58,111 bases of DNA from a candidate division KSB1 bacterium (GCA_034505495.1 JAPDQV010000015.1:15174-73284), one strand, 5' to 3'. Positions 44,147 through 53,763 are shown, counted from the stretch's first letter. Notes: generated from the letters alone by a model not told the origin. Made by a program: numbers and translations.

Positions 44147-45217
44147 ATGAGAGGCAAAATTTTGCTGCTTGTTCTGTTTGCGTTTTTGGCCGCCGCTACG
44201 CTGTTGCAGGCGCAGTCAAAGGGCACGATCGTCTTTGTAAGTTATCAAGTTGAGACCAAGATCGACCCGGTGACCAACGACTATCCCGACATGCCGCATA
44301 TCAATGCGCTGAGGAATGCGGGGTACGACGTCATCATTTTTTATAATGCCGCGTTGTCGACCGCGGGACAGGAAACGTTGGACACTCTTTATAACGCCGA
44401 TCTCATCGTCATGGGCCGGTCGACGCCCAGTCCGGGCTACGGAGATCACAAAGCCGCCTGGAACGAGATCACGACGCCCATCCTTAACATCGAGCTGTGG
44501 AATTGCCGCAGCAATCGGCTCAATTGGTTCAATACCAATAATATGGTGAGCATGACGGAAGAGGGGGTCATTCGCAATGCAATTATCGAAGAGCCCGACG
44601 ACCCGGTGTTCGAGGGCATCGACACCTCAGGGCCTGTGCCATGGGTCAACGGTCCGATGGATGCGGTCGGCACCACCGATGCCGGTTACGGCATCTGCCT
44701 GGCGCGCCTGGAAACCGACGGCACCGTGCTGTTCGTCCGCTTTGAGCCGGATATCGAGTTCTACCCCGGCTCCATCGATGCGCCCGGCGGACCGCGTACG
44801 GTAATCGGCAACGGCCGCGACAACAGCGGCGGACCGCCGTTTAATTATTACAACTTTACCCCCGAATCGGAAAAAGTGTTCCTGGCCGAAGTCGCACGGA
44901 TGGTTGCCATCGGCAAAGGCAGCCGCGTCACCAATAAAGAGATCTTTGCACCCAAAACAGCCCATCTGTCGCAAAACTATCCTAATCCATTCAACCCGAC
45001 GACCACAATTCCGTTCAAACTCAACAAGAAAAGCCAGGTTAGGATGGTACTTGTCAATACGGCAGGAAAAGTCGTGGCCGAGCTGATAAATGGGATTTAT
45101 GAAGCGGGCAATCATGAGATTACCTTCGATGCAAGTCATTTGCCGGCAGGCGTTTATTTCTATCGAATGGAAGCGGAAAACTTTAGCGCGACGCGGAAGA
45201 TGATCTTGGTAAAGTAG
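44147..45217 (+). CDS. Secreted protein of unknown function with Rossmann/ThuA-like domain and sorting domain
   Basis: The protein has 356 residues from the ATG at 44147, six bases after GGGAGG. The signal peptide ends LLQAQ (residue 23). Residues about 25-255 alternate strands and helices (GTIVFVSYQVE, LRNAGYDVIIFYN, YNADLIVMGRS, TPILNIELWNC), as in class I glutamine-amidotransferase-like or ThuA-like folds, but no catalytic triad is recognisable and no family can be named. [13 protein letters not shown] and the Ig tag (about 272-356) end the protein. It is followed eight bases later by a strong hairpin. The role is unknown. Confidence 0.8.
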   Translation: MRGKILLLVLFAFLAAATLLQAQSKGTIVFVSYQVETKIDPVTNDYPDMPHINALRNAGYDVIIFYNAALSTAGQETLDTLYNADLIVMGRSTPSPGYGDHKAAWNEITTPILNIELWNCRSNRLNWFNTNNMVSMTEEGVIRNAIIEEPDDPVFEGIDTSGPVPWVNGPMDAVGTTDAGYGICLARLETDGTVLFVRFEPDIEFYPGSIDAPGGPRTVIGNGRDNSGGPPFNYYNFTPESEKVFLAEVARMVAIGKGSRVTNKEIFAPKTAHLSQNYPNPFNPTTTIPFKLNKKSQVRMVLVNTAGKVVAELINGIYEAGNHEITFDASHLPAGVYFYRMEAENFSATRKMILVK

Positions 45218-45224
45218 CATAGAG

Positions 45225-45257
45225 CGCGATCCGGCGGCCGCACGCTGCCGGATCGCG
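45225..45257. terminator. Strong GC-rich hairpin after the ThuA-like gene
   Basis: CGCGATCCGGC (45225-45235) and GCCGGATCGCG (45247-45257) form a perfect 11-bp stem with an 11-nt loop. No T-run follows on either strand, so it could be an atypical terminator, an RNA-stabilising 3' end or a protein site. Confidence 0.5.
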
Positions 45258-45400
45258 ATAATGCCCGCCTCCATAAAACTCTCCTATCCTTTGAGCTGTT
45301 TCTTTGTTCTCGCAAATAGGATTCTATAACTAAGCTCTATTCGAAAAATAAATCACGAGCGGAATTATGCGACAATTCTTCCATTCAGGTGCCCGAAGCA

Positions 45401-47470
45401 TTACTTTAACAGCAGCATCTTTTTTATTTGCGAAGGCATGGGTGAATCGAGTGCTTGCGATGTAACGGCCAAGCGATAAAAATATACTCCGGAAGGAAGA
45501 TGAGAAGCATCGAATACAATTTCATGTTGACCGGCAGTTTGGTATTCCTTTACCGGCACCGCCAAAATCCGGCCGTTATGGTCGTGCACGGTTAAAGAGA
45601 CGAAACTATCCCGATCGAGCTCATAGGGAATAGTAGTGAGGGAATTGAACGGATTCGGAAAATTGGGCAATAGAAGAATCGACTTGGGCAAGCTCTGATT
45701 TTTTGAAGCCTCGGCAACGGGACTGCTGATACTAATATCGTCGAAAAAGAAAGCGGAGCGGTCTGAGCCGAACCCTACAGCACCGGCACGAAGCAAATCG
45801 GCATCTGTTTGCGAGAAAACCGACACACCGTCGAAATAAACCGTCAGGCGAGTACCGTCATTTACCAGGTAAATGCGATGAAACTGGTCGTCCGGTACTA
45901 GGTTAGCCGAGATAACTCCGTTAACGGTGCGTTTGCCGTTGCGAAAGGCATAAAGGCGCGACAAGGCGGCTCGTCCCTGCAGCAGATTATAGTTCTGCTC
46001 ATCCTGAACCCCGAATAGAATTTTAAATTCAGCCGAGCGCGGATCCAATTCGGAGCAAACCAGCATCTCCAGCGCAAATGTCGTAAAAAGCGTATCGCGC
46101 ACGAAACAAAATCCGTCCCACATCGCAGGCGTGCGGGTATCAGCGCTCAGATGGTATCTTAAATCTCCTTGATGAAATGTTGTGCTCCATAGATCTTCAT
46201 GAATACGGCGATAGTTGCGTGCATCCCCGTAAAACGGATCGCCGCTGAAAATCGGATCGCTGATGCGCACGCTATCGACGGCGGTCAGAATAGCGCTGTC
46301 ATTCATCTTTGCCGTGAGCTCTATTGGGTACATGCCCGGTGTTGTAAAATTGTAGGCAACAACCTCACCTTCGGCACGTACGTCGCCGATCCGCCAATGA
46401 TACTCTTGAACAGTTCGTTCTTTCGGCGGTCTAGTTAACCGTCCGTCAAATTCGATAAGGCAAGGCAGCCAACCGACGGCGCTGCTTTTTTTAATATAGG
46501 CGCCGATCGGCGGCAGATTGAGCAAACGATCGATCTCCTCGGCAATCTGATAAGCCGGCATCTTGGCGACGACGTAAAAATGATCTTTATCGTCGTCCGT
46601 TCGCCACTCATTGCTGCCGTCCGGCTTTACATAACAATATCCTTGATCAACGACATCCCAAAAAGGTGCATAACCGCGTACGGCAATCCAAACCGCAGTC
46701 AAATCCCAAGAATAATGGCCGTGATAATAGGCAATATACGGATTACCGTCGAATGCCCAGGTACAATTGTAGAGCTGATAAGCGGCCTTGACCGGACTAC
46801 CGGCGATAAATTCGTGGACATAACGACCGGTGAAAATCTCTTTGCCGATTTCCCAGCCGGTAAAAATGAGTCGGCATGGCCATGAATTGACTGCAAACAC
46901 TGCATCATCCGAAAACATATAGGAGAGGTTATACTCTTTGCCTGCAGGGAAAACACCTCCCATGCATACCCACTCTTTGACTTTTTTCTTTACCAATTCG
47001 ATGCCGTTCAGCTCGGAGTAATGATCGCCTCCGGAACGAAGGAGGGCGGCAATATTTGGTAAAAAGCCGACGGTAATGAGTGTTACCGAGCTGTCGGGTT
47101 GTTCTGCAAGGATTTTGCGATACAATTCGACCGGCAGCGGTATCTCTGCCTGAACCGCGTCGTTCGGGAAAGATTGGGCAATGACGGCCGCATATTGGCC
47201 GTTGTCGCCGCCGCCGCGCACGGCACCTATAGGCAGGTCAGGCCGGTGATAAAAAGTATTGATGACATCGACGGCCCGGCAGACCGCATTAGCAGGATGC
47301 GAAGTCATACAACCCAAAATCTCCACTTCGCCGTTGTCGGCCAATACATGCAATAAAGCAAGTGCCCCAACATCGTCGACATCGCCGTTCATGTCGGTGT
47401 CAAAGATTACTTTTGGAACCGACGCAAAAACTGCGGCCACGGTCCAGCAAATAAACCATAATGCCTTCAT
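45401..47470 (-). CDS. Secreted nucleoside hydrolase-like protein with lectin-like and sorting domains
   Basis: The protein has 689 residues. GAGGGA lies just upstream of the ATG at 47470; an earlier in-frame ATG at 47515 would bury the signal peptide, so it is not chosen. The signal ends near residue 18 (FASV). The inosine-uridine nucleoside hydrolase domain (about 19-315) starts with VIFDTDMNGDVDDVGAL, the calcium and ribose binding motif, and has VTLITVGFLPNIA and later NxxxD-like residues. A PKD-like segment (about 365-420) and a concanavalin/LamG-like domain (about 450-600) follow, then PNFPNPFNSLT and the Ig tag. Most nucleoside hydrolases are cytoplasmic, so an exported one tied to a lectin-like domain may act on another N-glycoside or ADP-ribose-type substrate. 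Confidence 0.85.
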   Translation of the reverse strand: MKALWFICWTVAAVFASVPKVIFDTDMNGDVDDVGALALLHVLADNGEVEILGCMTSHPANAVCRAVDVINTFYHRPDLPIGAVRGGGDNGQYAAVIAQSFPNDAVQAEIPLPVELYRKILAEQPDSSVTLITVGFLPNIAALLRSGGDHYSELNGIELVKKKVKEWVCMGGVFPAGKEYNLSYMFSDDAVFAVNSWPCRLIFTGWEIGKEIFTGRYVHEFIAGSPVKAAYQLYNCTWAFDGNPYIAYYHGHYSWDLTAVWIAVRGYAPFWDVVDQGYCYVKPDGSNEWRTDDDKDHFYVVAKMPAYQIAEEIDRLLNLPPIGAYIKKSSAVGWLPCLIEFDGRLTRPPKERTVQEYHWRIGDVRAEGEVVAYNFTTPGMYPIELTAKMNDSAILTAVDSVRISDPIFSGDPFYGDARNYRRIHEDLWSTTFHQGDLRYHLSADTRTPAMWDGFCFVRDTLFTTFALEMLVCSELDPRSAEFKILFGVQDEQNYNLLQGRAALSRLYAFRNGKRTVNGVISANLVPDDQFHRIYLVNDGTRLTVYFDGVSVFSQTDADLLRAGAVGFGSDRSAFFFDDISISSPVAEASKNQSLPKSILLLPNFPNPFNSLTTIPYELDRDSFVSLTVHDHNGRILAVPVKEYQTAGQHEIVFDASHLPSGVYFYRLAVTSQALDSPMPSQIKKMLLLK

Positions 47471-47618
47471 AGCACAGTCCCTCATAGGGTTAAAGAACTC
47501 TTTCAAACAAAGCAAAGACGTTTGCTGTTTGAATCCTTCTATGGTTTTAAATCGGCCATCGGCATTTCGGGAATCAGAAACGCCTACTTAAGAGTCGTCG
47601 TGCAGGCATCATTAATGG

Positions 47619-48413
47619 TCATGTGATGCTTTGATCTCCGAGCCCCACCGCTTTGTGAGTTCGGTTTCGGAGCAAATGCAGATATTCCCAACCGCCGAAC
47701 AATAAAATCAGCGCAGCATAGAGTCTTTGCAATCCGACGGCTTGTTCATATCGGGTGTCATAGGAGATCAGCAGGACTATGGCGGCGATTAGGAATACCG
47801 CCCCCCAAACCAATTGTGCCGTACGATGAGCGCGCCATTTTAGACGGGCAACGAGTAACGTACCGGCAGCGGCGCCGAGCAGTCCGATGGCTGCTCCGGC
47901 CGCCACATCCGTCGGCCAATGCACACCGTCGACGATGCGCGCCCAGCCGACGACTGCGGCCAGCAACAAAGCCGCCGCTTTGGTCGGCACCTTTAGATAA
48001 GGCAATAAAACCCCAACGGTGCAAAAAATCGTTGCCGTATGACCGGAGGGAAACGATCGACGTCCCAACGCAGGGCCGATAATAGTCATTAGCGAGCGAT
48101 CCAGGACAGCCGGAGGCCGCTGCACGCCGGTCCCAGATTTCAGTACAGTTACTATCAGCGTCACCAAGACTGCAGCCGTTAATGCGCTCCAAACAATTTG
48201 CGGATGACGGCGGAGCAACAAGATAAAAAAGACGGAAGCCACCAAGGTGTCGCCTAGAATGGTGAGGTTTGCCCAAAGAAAGGTGCCGGTGACGGCAGAT
48301 ACCCGATGCAGCAGCCAAAAAAGAGGAATATCGGCGTCCGCCAAACGAATGACCGCAGCCAGGGTCAACAACACTGCAGCACCGACGACATGCCATAAAA
48401 GCGTTTTTTTCAC
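47619..48413 (-). CDS. PAP2-family membrane phosphatase
   Basis: The protein has 264 residues and six or more membrane helices. The three phosphatase motifs are all present: Lys92-x6-Arg99-Pro (KSGTGVQRP), PSGH at 122-125, and Arg159-x5-His165-x3-Asp169 (ARIVDGVHWPTD). PAP2 enzymes remove phosphate from phosphatidic acid, undecaprenyl pyrophosphate or similar lipids on the outer face of the inner membrane. An extra pair of helices follows the third motif. The neighbouring GtrA-GT39 gene uses polyprenyl-phosphate sugars, so lipid-carrier recycling is a reasonable but unproven role. The ATG lies just downstream of GGGAGG. Confidence 0.9.
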   Translation of the reverse strand: MKKTLLWHVVGAAVLLTLAAVIRLADADIPLFWLLHRVSAVTGTFLWANLTILGDTLVASVFFILLLRRHPQIVWSALTAAVLVTLIVTVLKSGTGVQRPPAVLDRSLMTIIGPALGRRSFPSGHTATIFCTVGVLLPYLKVPTKAAALLLAAVVGWARIVDGVHWPTDVAAGAAIGLLGAAAGTLLVARLKWRAHRTAQLVWGAVFLIAAIVLLISYDTRYEQAVGLQRLYAALILLFGGWEYLHLLRNRTHKAVGLGDQSIT

Positions 48414-48729
48414 AATCCTCCCGAATTCTGTCTCGTTGTCATTTAATTACGAATTCTGAAAATGAATTGAGCCGGCACGATGCCGACCTTTCAGGGTCTT
48501 TTCCACTTTTAAGACCGAACGCTTTTGCAGACGCTCTTTGCAATGCAATGCATCAACAATCTCATCGAAAAATAATGGCGGCTTTCCTTCTCCACCTGAT
48601 ATATAAATCGACCGGGCGCATAACTTGTAACAACGATCCGGCGGCATTTCAGCAGCCTGCTGTTTCTACTCGGCGTTCTATTCGGAACTGATGCCTGGGT
48701 GCAAAACACGGTCTATATCGATGAACCAG
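48414..48729. other. Intergenic gap of 316 bases
   Basis: It separates two minus-strand genes. Small open frames on both strands lack ribosome sites. One plus-strand frame (from about 48637) reads like a signal peptide (FSSLLFLLGVLFGTDAWVQ) but has no start codon and runs into the GT39 gene antisense, so it may be a remnant of a lost gene. Nothing else is recognised. Confidence 0.45.
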
Positions 48730-50649
48730 CTAAAACTCGTTCAACCCGTACGGCAAAGGAAAACGTTTCAACAAAGTTCGGCATTCGTAAAAATAAAAGG
48801 TTTGCACCGGTATTCCGCCGCGCAGAATGACCAAAGAGTCGCTCAAAGTAATTGATCTAAAATAGTCGGCAAACGCCTTTTGTACATCGATGGGAAAGCG
48901 GGACGATGTGATCAGCACTCCGTCCTTGCCGCGCATGTCGAGTTTTGCATCCCAGAGAGCAAAACCGCGCGCATCATATGCATTAAAGCACATGACCGGC
49001 AGTTTACCTTTTACTGCCAAGTCAATCTCACCGCTTAGGAACCACTTGTGAGTAAACAAAAAGACATCGCGGTTTGCATACCGATCGATCAGTCGACGGC
49101 CGACCTGCGGCCAACCGACCATGTCGAGAGTGGCATCCATTCGGACGTCCTTTTCCGTGATCCAACCCCGTCGCGCCCACTTTTCCAAGTGCAGAATGCC
49201 GTAACGGGTGTGCAGGGCAGCCGTCAGCATCAAAAACGCAACAAATACAGCGGCTGCTTTCAGTAAACAAAGACGAACCCGGCTCTTTTCAAAGGAAAAC
49301 CACTCTGCCAAGGGAATGAGCAAAACGATATAGCCGGGCAGAGTCCAGTGGGGCAAAATCGGCTTAAAGAAAGCGATGCCCAACATCAAGGATGTCGGCA
49401 GCACGCCGAATAACAGGAAAAAAAGCGGCCTTTTTCCTCCTTTTAAAGCGCTTTTGACAACATTCACAATAACGATCAGCATCGGGAAAAAGAGAAAAGG
49501 CGTCAGGTAACCGGCCTGTCCGCCCAAGGCCTGCAGAAACTTTTGCAGGGAGAAGGTGCCGCCGGCTGCGCGCGCCCCTTGAAAAGCAAAGCTGATGAAA
49601 TCGTGCCGTACGTTCCAGACTATGACAGGCAAAAATGCGGCAAATGCCGTCAGCCCATACCAATAGACGCCGAGACGCAAAAATTCTCGGTGACAGCAAA
49701 GAATCAAGAACAAGGCGGCGCCGAGGCCCAACAGCGCGCCGTGATATTTGGAGAGCATGGCCAAGCCGGTTAGGACACCGGCCACGAGCCAGTTAATGAG
49801 CGTAAACTCCTCTCGAATGAAAATGCGATGAAAGAGCAATAAAGTCGCACACCAAAAAAAGAGCAGACCGGCATCGGGGAGAATCATGGTACCTGCCCCG
49901 ATGAAAAAAAGCGGCGTGCTGTTCAACAACAGCAAAACGTAAAAAGCCCGCGATTCGTCCGTCAGTTGGAGTGCCAAGCGATAGAGCAGCAGGCTCGAAG
50001 CGGTAAAAAGCAGAACGGCGCCCAGACGAATGGTAAAAGGGGAAGCAAGGCCGGTCAAATAGGGAAAAAAGCCGGCTAAAAATCCTACAAAAGGCGGATG
50101 GTCGAAATAGCTGAGATCGGGGCGAATCGAATAGCTGTAGTAATAGGCTTCATCGAAACCGGCGCCCAAAAAAGCCGCCAATCCCAAACGTACGGCGAGC
50201 GAAACGAAAAGCACGATCCAAACCCTTTTCGGCAGGTTGAGTCGGGTTTGCCCGTAAGTGTAGTAATAATTGGCAACAAAGTTGAACACCATGCCGCAGC
50301 CTATGGCCAAAAGATTGGCGATCAAAAAAGGAATGCCCGCCCATTCTTTGAAAAGGAGCAGCATGGTCATGGTGATAAAGATCGAACTAAAGGCAGTCGA
50401 TGCGTTGTAGCGCAAAAGCCGGCTTAAAAAGCTGCCGCGCCGTCGATCCGACCAGGTCCAACGATCATTCAGTAAAAAATTGGTGATGATCGAGGTTTCG
50501 ATGGCAATAAACGAGCAGAGATAAAAGGGAAGTTTGGTCTTTGTCGCCAACAGCCACAGTAGGCCGCTGTTGACGAAAACGCCGGAGATTCCGACGGCCC
50601 CGAATTTTAACAGACGAAGAAACTCAAACGGCAACTTGAAAAACTGCAT
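48730..50649 (-). CDS. Fusion of GtrA-like membrane protein and GT39/PMT-type glycosyltransferase
   Basis: The protein has 639 residues from the ATG at 50649, just after GGGAGG (short spacing). A TTG at 50670 is an alternative. Residues about 10-135 are a four-helix GtrA-like domain (LKFGAVGISGVFVNSGLLWLL; NFLLNDRWTW), normally a separate small protein that flips or guides polyprenyl-linked sugars. From about 140 a multi-helix GT-C glycosyltransferase begins, with the conserved first-loop acid pair GFDEAYYY (Asp166/Glu167) and DLSYFDHPP. A soluble C-terminal tail follows. It should transfer sugar from a polyprenyl phosphate donor to lipid or protein outside the inner membrane. The acceptor is unknown. 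Confidence 0.88.
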   Translation of the reverse strand: MQFFKLPFEFLRLLKFGAVGISGVFVNSGLLWLLATKTKLPFYLCSFIAIETSIITNFLLNDRWTWSDRRRGSFLSRLLRYNASTAFSSIFITMTMLLLFKEWAGIPFLIANLLAIGCGMVFNFVANYYYTYGQTRLNLPKRVWIVLFVSLAVRLGLAAFLGAGFDEAYYYSYSIRPDLSYFDHPPFVGFLAGFFPYLTGLASPFTIRLGAVLLFTASSLLLYRLALQLTDESRAFYVLLLLNSTPLFFIGAGTMILPDAGLLFFWCATLLLFHRIFIREEFTLINWLVAGVLTGLAMLSKYHGALLGLGAALFLILCCHREFLRLGVYWYGLTAFAAFLPVIVWNVRHDFISFAFQGARAAGGTFSLQKFLQALGGQAGYLTPFLFFPMLIVIVNVVKSALKGGKRPLFFLLFGVLPTSLMLGIAFFKPILPHWTLPGYIVLLIPLAEWFSFEKSRVRLCLLKAAAVFVAFLMLTAALHTRYGILHLEKWARRGWITEKDVRMDATLDMVGWPQVGRRLIDRYANRDVFLFTHKWFLSGEIDLAVKGKLPVMCFNAYDARGFALWDAKLDMRGKDGVLITSSRFPIDVQKAFADYFRSITLSDSLVILRGGIPVQTFYFYECRTLLKRFPLPYGLNEF

Positions 50650-51007
50650 TCGCCTCCCGAGCAAAGTCAAAATTAATTCGACAATAAAAAGCCCATATCA
50701 TCTTTACGGATATGAACGCCGTGTCTTTAACAAAACCCGCTTCGACTCATTTTTTCATCTTTGTTCGACAGCCCCCCAAACACGGCAAGAATGACTAGAA
50801 AAATCTTCTTCCATTGCCTGCAGCAAAATGAACGAAAATTAAAGTCTATGACCAGGTTGGCCGATCCGCATTTTTCCGGCTTTTGCAAGTTTCTTGGTCA
50901 ATTTTTGAAAAATATTGCTAAATTCCAATACCCAACCGCGGGTTAGAAACATTTTCCCTACTTTAGCCGTTGCTTTTGCCGGACCCACAATCGCACGGAG
51001 GTTGAAC
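50650..51007. other. Intergenic gap of 358 bases between divergent genes
   Basis: It must contain promoters for the GT39 gene (minus) and for the xylan operon (plus). CGGAGG at 50996-51001 is the ribosome site of the GH10 gene. AT-rich stretches occur near 50900-50925, but no promoter can be fixed with confidence, and no RNA gene or repeat is seen. Confidence 0.5.
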
Positions 51008-52078
51008 ATGAAAATTCGGTTTTTCGCTGTCGCCCTGGTCATATTTCCATTTCTCATCAACGCCCAAGAGAAAGGCTTGAAGGATTACTTTCAAAACGAT
51101 TTTCTGATCGGCACCGCTCCCGGCTTTAATTTTGAAAAAAATGAGAACCTCGTTGCGCTGATAAAAAAGCATTTTAACGTGCTGACGCCGGAAAATCAAA
51201 TGAAATGGGAACCGATCCATCCGCAGCCCGACCGCTGGGAGTTTGCCGCTGCCGATACATTGGTCAACTTTGCCCAACGGCACGGCATGAAGGTCATCGG
51301 CCATACGCTGGTTTGGCATTCGCAGACGCCGAGATGGGTTTTCCAACACCCCGACGGCACTCCCCTGAGTCGCGATGAGCTCTTGGCGCGCATGCAGGAA
51401 CACATTACCACAGTTATGACGCGCTATAAAGGCAAAATCCACGGCTGGGATGTGGTTAACGAGGCAATCATGGACCCGTCTGACGGCGATGAGATTCTAC
51501 GCAACAGTCCCTATAAAAAAATCATCGGCGAGGATTATCTTGAATACGCTTTCCGCTTTGCCAAAGCGGCCGATCCCGGCGCGGAGCTCTATTATAACGA
51601 CTATTCAATGGCTGACCCGAAAAAAAGGGAAAAAGCGCTGATTCTCCTGAAAGGCCTGCTCGACAAGGGTGTTCCGATCGACGCCGTCGGCATGCAGGGA
51701 CATTGGAGCATTTACGATCCGCCGATTGAAGAGATTGAAAAGAGCATCCTCGCCTATCACGGTTTGGGCTTAAAAGTGATGATCACCGAGCTCGACTTGA
51801 GTCTCTATAAATTCGAAGACCGTCGCAAACTGTACGAAGAAAGTATCCCCGATTCGATTCTGCAGCTGCAGGCCAAGCGCTACGGCGAGATCTTTTCACT
51901 CTTTAAAAAACACAGCGATAAAATCACGCGCGTAACTTTTTGGGGTGTAACGGACCGTTACTCGTGGCTGAACGGTTTTCCGGTCCCCAACCGCCGCAAT
52001 GCGCCGCTGTTGTTTGACCGCGACTATAAGCCTAAACCGGCGTTGGATGCCATTATACGTGTTGCCCAAGGGCAATAG
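51008..52078 (+). CDS. Secreted endo-1,4-beta-xylanase, glycoside hydrolase family 10
   Basis: The protein has 356 residues from the ATG at 51008, six bases after CGGAGG. The signal peptide ends LINAQ (residue 20). The GH10 barrel fills the rest: NVLTPENQMKWEPIHP, GHTLVWHSQTP, acid/base Glu152 in WDVVNEA, AVGMQGHW, nucleophile Glu261 in MITELDLS, and TFWGVTDRYSWL. It cuts internal beta-1,4 bonds of xylan. There is no carbohydrate-binding or sorting domain. It opens a co-directional run of GH39, esterase and phosphoesterase genes with gaps of 28, 64 and 12 bases. Confidence 0.96.
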   Translation: MKIRFFAVALVIFPFLINAQEKGLKDYFQNDFLIGTAPGFNFEKNENLVALIKKHFNVLTPENQMKWEPIHPQPDRWEFAAADTLVNFAQRHGMKVIGHTLVWHSQTPRWVFQHPDGTPLSRDELLARMQEHITTVMTRYKGKIHGWDVVNEAIMDPSDGDEILRNSPYKKIIGEDYLEYAFRFAKAADPGAELYYNDYSMADPKKREKALILLKGLLDKGVPIDAVGMQGHWSIYDPPIEEIEKSILAYHGLGLKVMITELDLSLYKFEDRRKLYEESIPDSILQLQAKRYGEIFSLFKKHSDKITRVTFWGVTDRYSWLNGFPVPNRRNAPLLFDRDYKPKPALDAIIRVAQGQ

Positions 52079-52106
52079 TCAGTCCATACCGAAAGAGGAG
52101 GACTTG

Positions 52107-53699
52107 GTGAAGGTCTTTAAGTGTCTTTTATCCCTTTTTATTGTTTTGTATGGAGCTTCTCTTGCTGCATCGCGAAAACCGGCTCCGCAGCCGCGCTTAA
52201 TCACCGTTGATGCCCAAAAAATATTGGGCCCGAGGTCTCTCGCCGGCAACCTTTGCGTCGGAGCCGGTCGCGCGGCAGAAGGGCTGCGCGCCGATTGGCA
52301 GGCTCAGCTCATCGAGACCAAACGAGCCTGCGGCTTTCGCTATCTCCGCATGCACGGCCTGCTGCACGACGACATGGGCGTCTATTCCGAGGATGCCCAC
52401 GGCAATCCTGTCTACAACTGGCAGTATATAGACAAATTATACGATTTTCTGCTTTCGATCGGCATTCGACCCTTTGTGGAGCTTTCCTTTATGCCGCGGG
52501 ATTTGGCCGATTGGGATCACCCCGGCCTCAATACCGTCTTTTGGTGGAACGGCATCATCAAACCGCCCAAATCTTATGAACGGTGGGCCGAACTAATACG
52601 CCAGCTTACGCTGCACTTTACCGAACGCTACGGCGAGGATGAGGTCGCTCAATGGTACTTTGAGGTGTGGAACGAGCCGAACCTGAACTTTTTCTGGGCG
52701 GGCACGCAGGAAGAGTACTTTCGTCTATATCGCGTTACGGCCGAGGCGGTCAAATCGGTTTCGCCGCGTTATCGCGTCGGGGGGCCGGCTACGGCGGGCA
52801 ACGGCTGGGTCCGCGAGATGATCGATTTCTGTACGTCGCAAAACGTGCCGCTCGATTTTATCTCCACCCACGACTATGGCGTCCGCGAAGGCTTTTTCGA
52901 CGATACGGGATTTCGCGGCACGGTGCTCGATCCCGATCCGAATGCCGTCAAGGGCAACATGATCCGCACGCGGGCAATCATTGCCGCTTCGCCGCGACCC
53001 GACTTGGAGCTGCACTACACCGAATGGAGTTCGTCCTATACGCCGACGGACTATTACCACGACACCTACCAGCAGGCGGCCTATATTCTTGATAAAGTCA
53101 AGGGAGCGGAACGCGCCGTCACCTCGATGTCGTATTGGGTGTTTACCGATATTTTCGAAGAATCGTCGCCGCCCAAACGGCCGTTTCACGGCGGCTTCGG
53201 CCTGCTCAATCTTCAGGGGCGCAAAAAGCCGGCCTTTTTCGCTTTCGAATTTTTAAATCGCTTGGGCGACATTGAGCTCGTCAACAGCGACGATCGTTCT
53301 TGGGCATGCAAGGACAGTCAAGGCAACGTGCAGGTGCTGTTTTGGGATTTTCGCATCATGCCCAATCCCGATTCGACAAACAATCAAGCTTTTTACAAAC
53401 GGGTGCATCCGGCGGCGGATTTGCCTCCCTGCCGACTCTTATTCACGAACCTACAGGCGGGGCGTTACGCTCTCGAAATCCGACGCGTCGGCTATCGCAT
53501 AAACGACGTCTTTACCGCATATTTGGAAATGGGCGCCCCGGACCAGTTGAGCCGCGCTCAAGAAAAGGCGCTGCACGCCTGCTGCAGCGGCGCGCCGGAA
53601 CAGTGCCGAATCGTTTCGATTGCCGAAGACGGCAAATATGCGCTCGACCTGACCATGCGCGAAAACGATGTGGTTCTGCTGACTCTGACAAGGCTCTAA
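52107..53699 (+). CDS. Exported glycoside hydrolase family 39, beta-xylosidase type
   Basis: The protein has 530 residues from a GTG at 52107, placed five bases after AGAGGAGG; a TTG three bases earlier is too close. The signal peptide ends near residue 21 (GASLAAS). The GH39 barrel shows LRMHGLLHDDMGVYSED, PFVELSFMPRDL, acid/base Glu190 in FEVWNEPNLNFFW and nucleophile Glu306 in ELHYTEWSSSY, all typical of bacterial beta-xylosidases. A beta-sandwich C-terminal domain follows. It should release xylose from xylo-oligosaccharides produced by the GH10 enzyme encoded just upstream. Confidence 0.94.
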   Translation: MKVFKCLLSLFIVLYGASLAASRKPAPQPRLITVDAQKILGPRSLAGNLCVGAGRAAEGLRADWQAQLIETKRACGFRYLRMHGLLHDDMGVYSEDAHGNPVYNWQYIDKLYDFLLSIGIRPFVELSFMPRDLADWDHPGLNTVFWWNGIIKPPKSYERWAELIRQLTLHFTERYGEDEVAQWYFEVWNEPNLNFFWAGTQEEYFRLYRVTAEAVKSVSPRYRVGGPATAGNGWVREMIDFCTSQNVPLDFISTHDYGVREGFFDDTGFRGTVLDPDPNAVKGNMIRTRAIIAASPRPDLELHYTEWSSSYTPTDYYHDTYQQAAYILDKVKGAERAVTSMSYWVFTDIFEESSPPKRPFHGGFGLLNLQGRKKPAFFAFEFLNRLGDIELVNSDDRSWACKDSQGNVQVLFWDFRIMPNPDSTNNQAFYKRVHPAADLPPCRLLFTNLQAGRYALEIRRVGYRINDVFTAYLEMGAPDQLSRAQEKALHACCSGAPEQCRIVSIAEDGKYALDLTMRENDVVLLTLTRL

Positions 53700-53763
53700 A
53701 TTTCAGCCGAAAGATTAATGGAATACTTGCCGGCACTATTCAATGAATACCGGAGGATAAAAT

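Noticed and set aside
48637..48829. Signal-peptide-like open frame (FSSLLFLLGVLFGTDAWVQ)
   Set aside because: No start codon or ribosome site, and it continues antisense into the GT39 gene; at most a relic of a lost gene.
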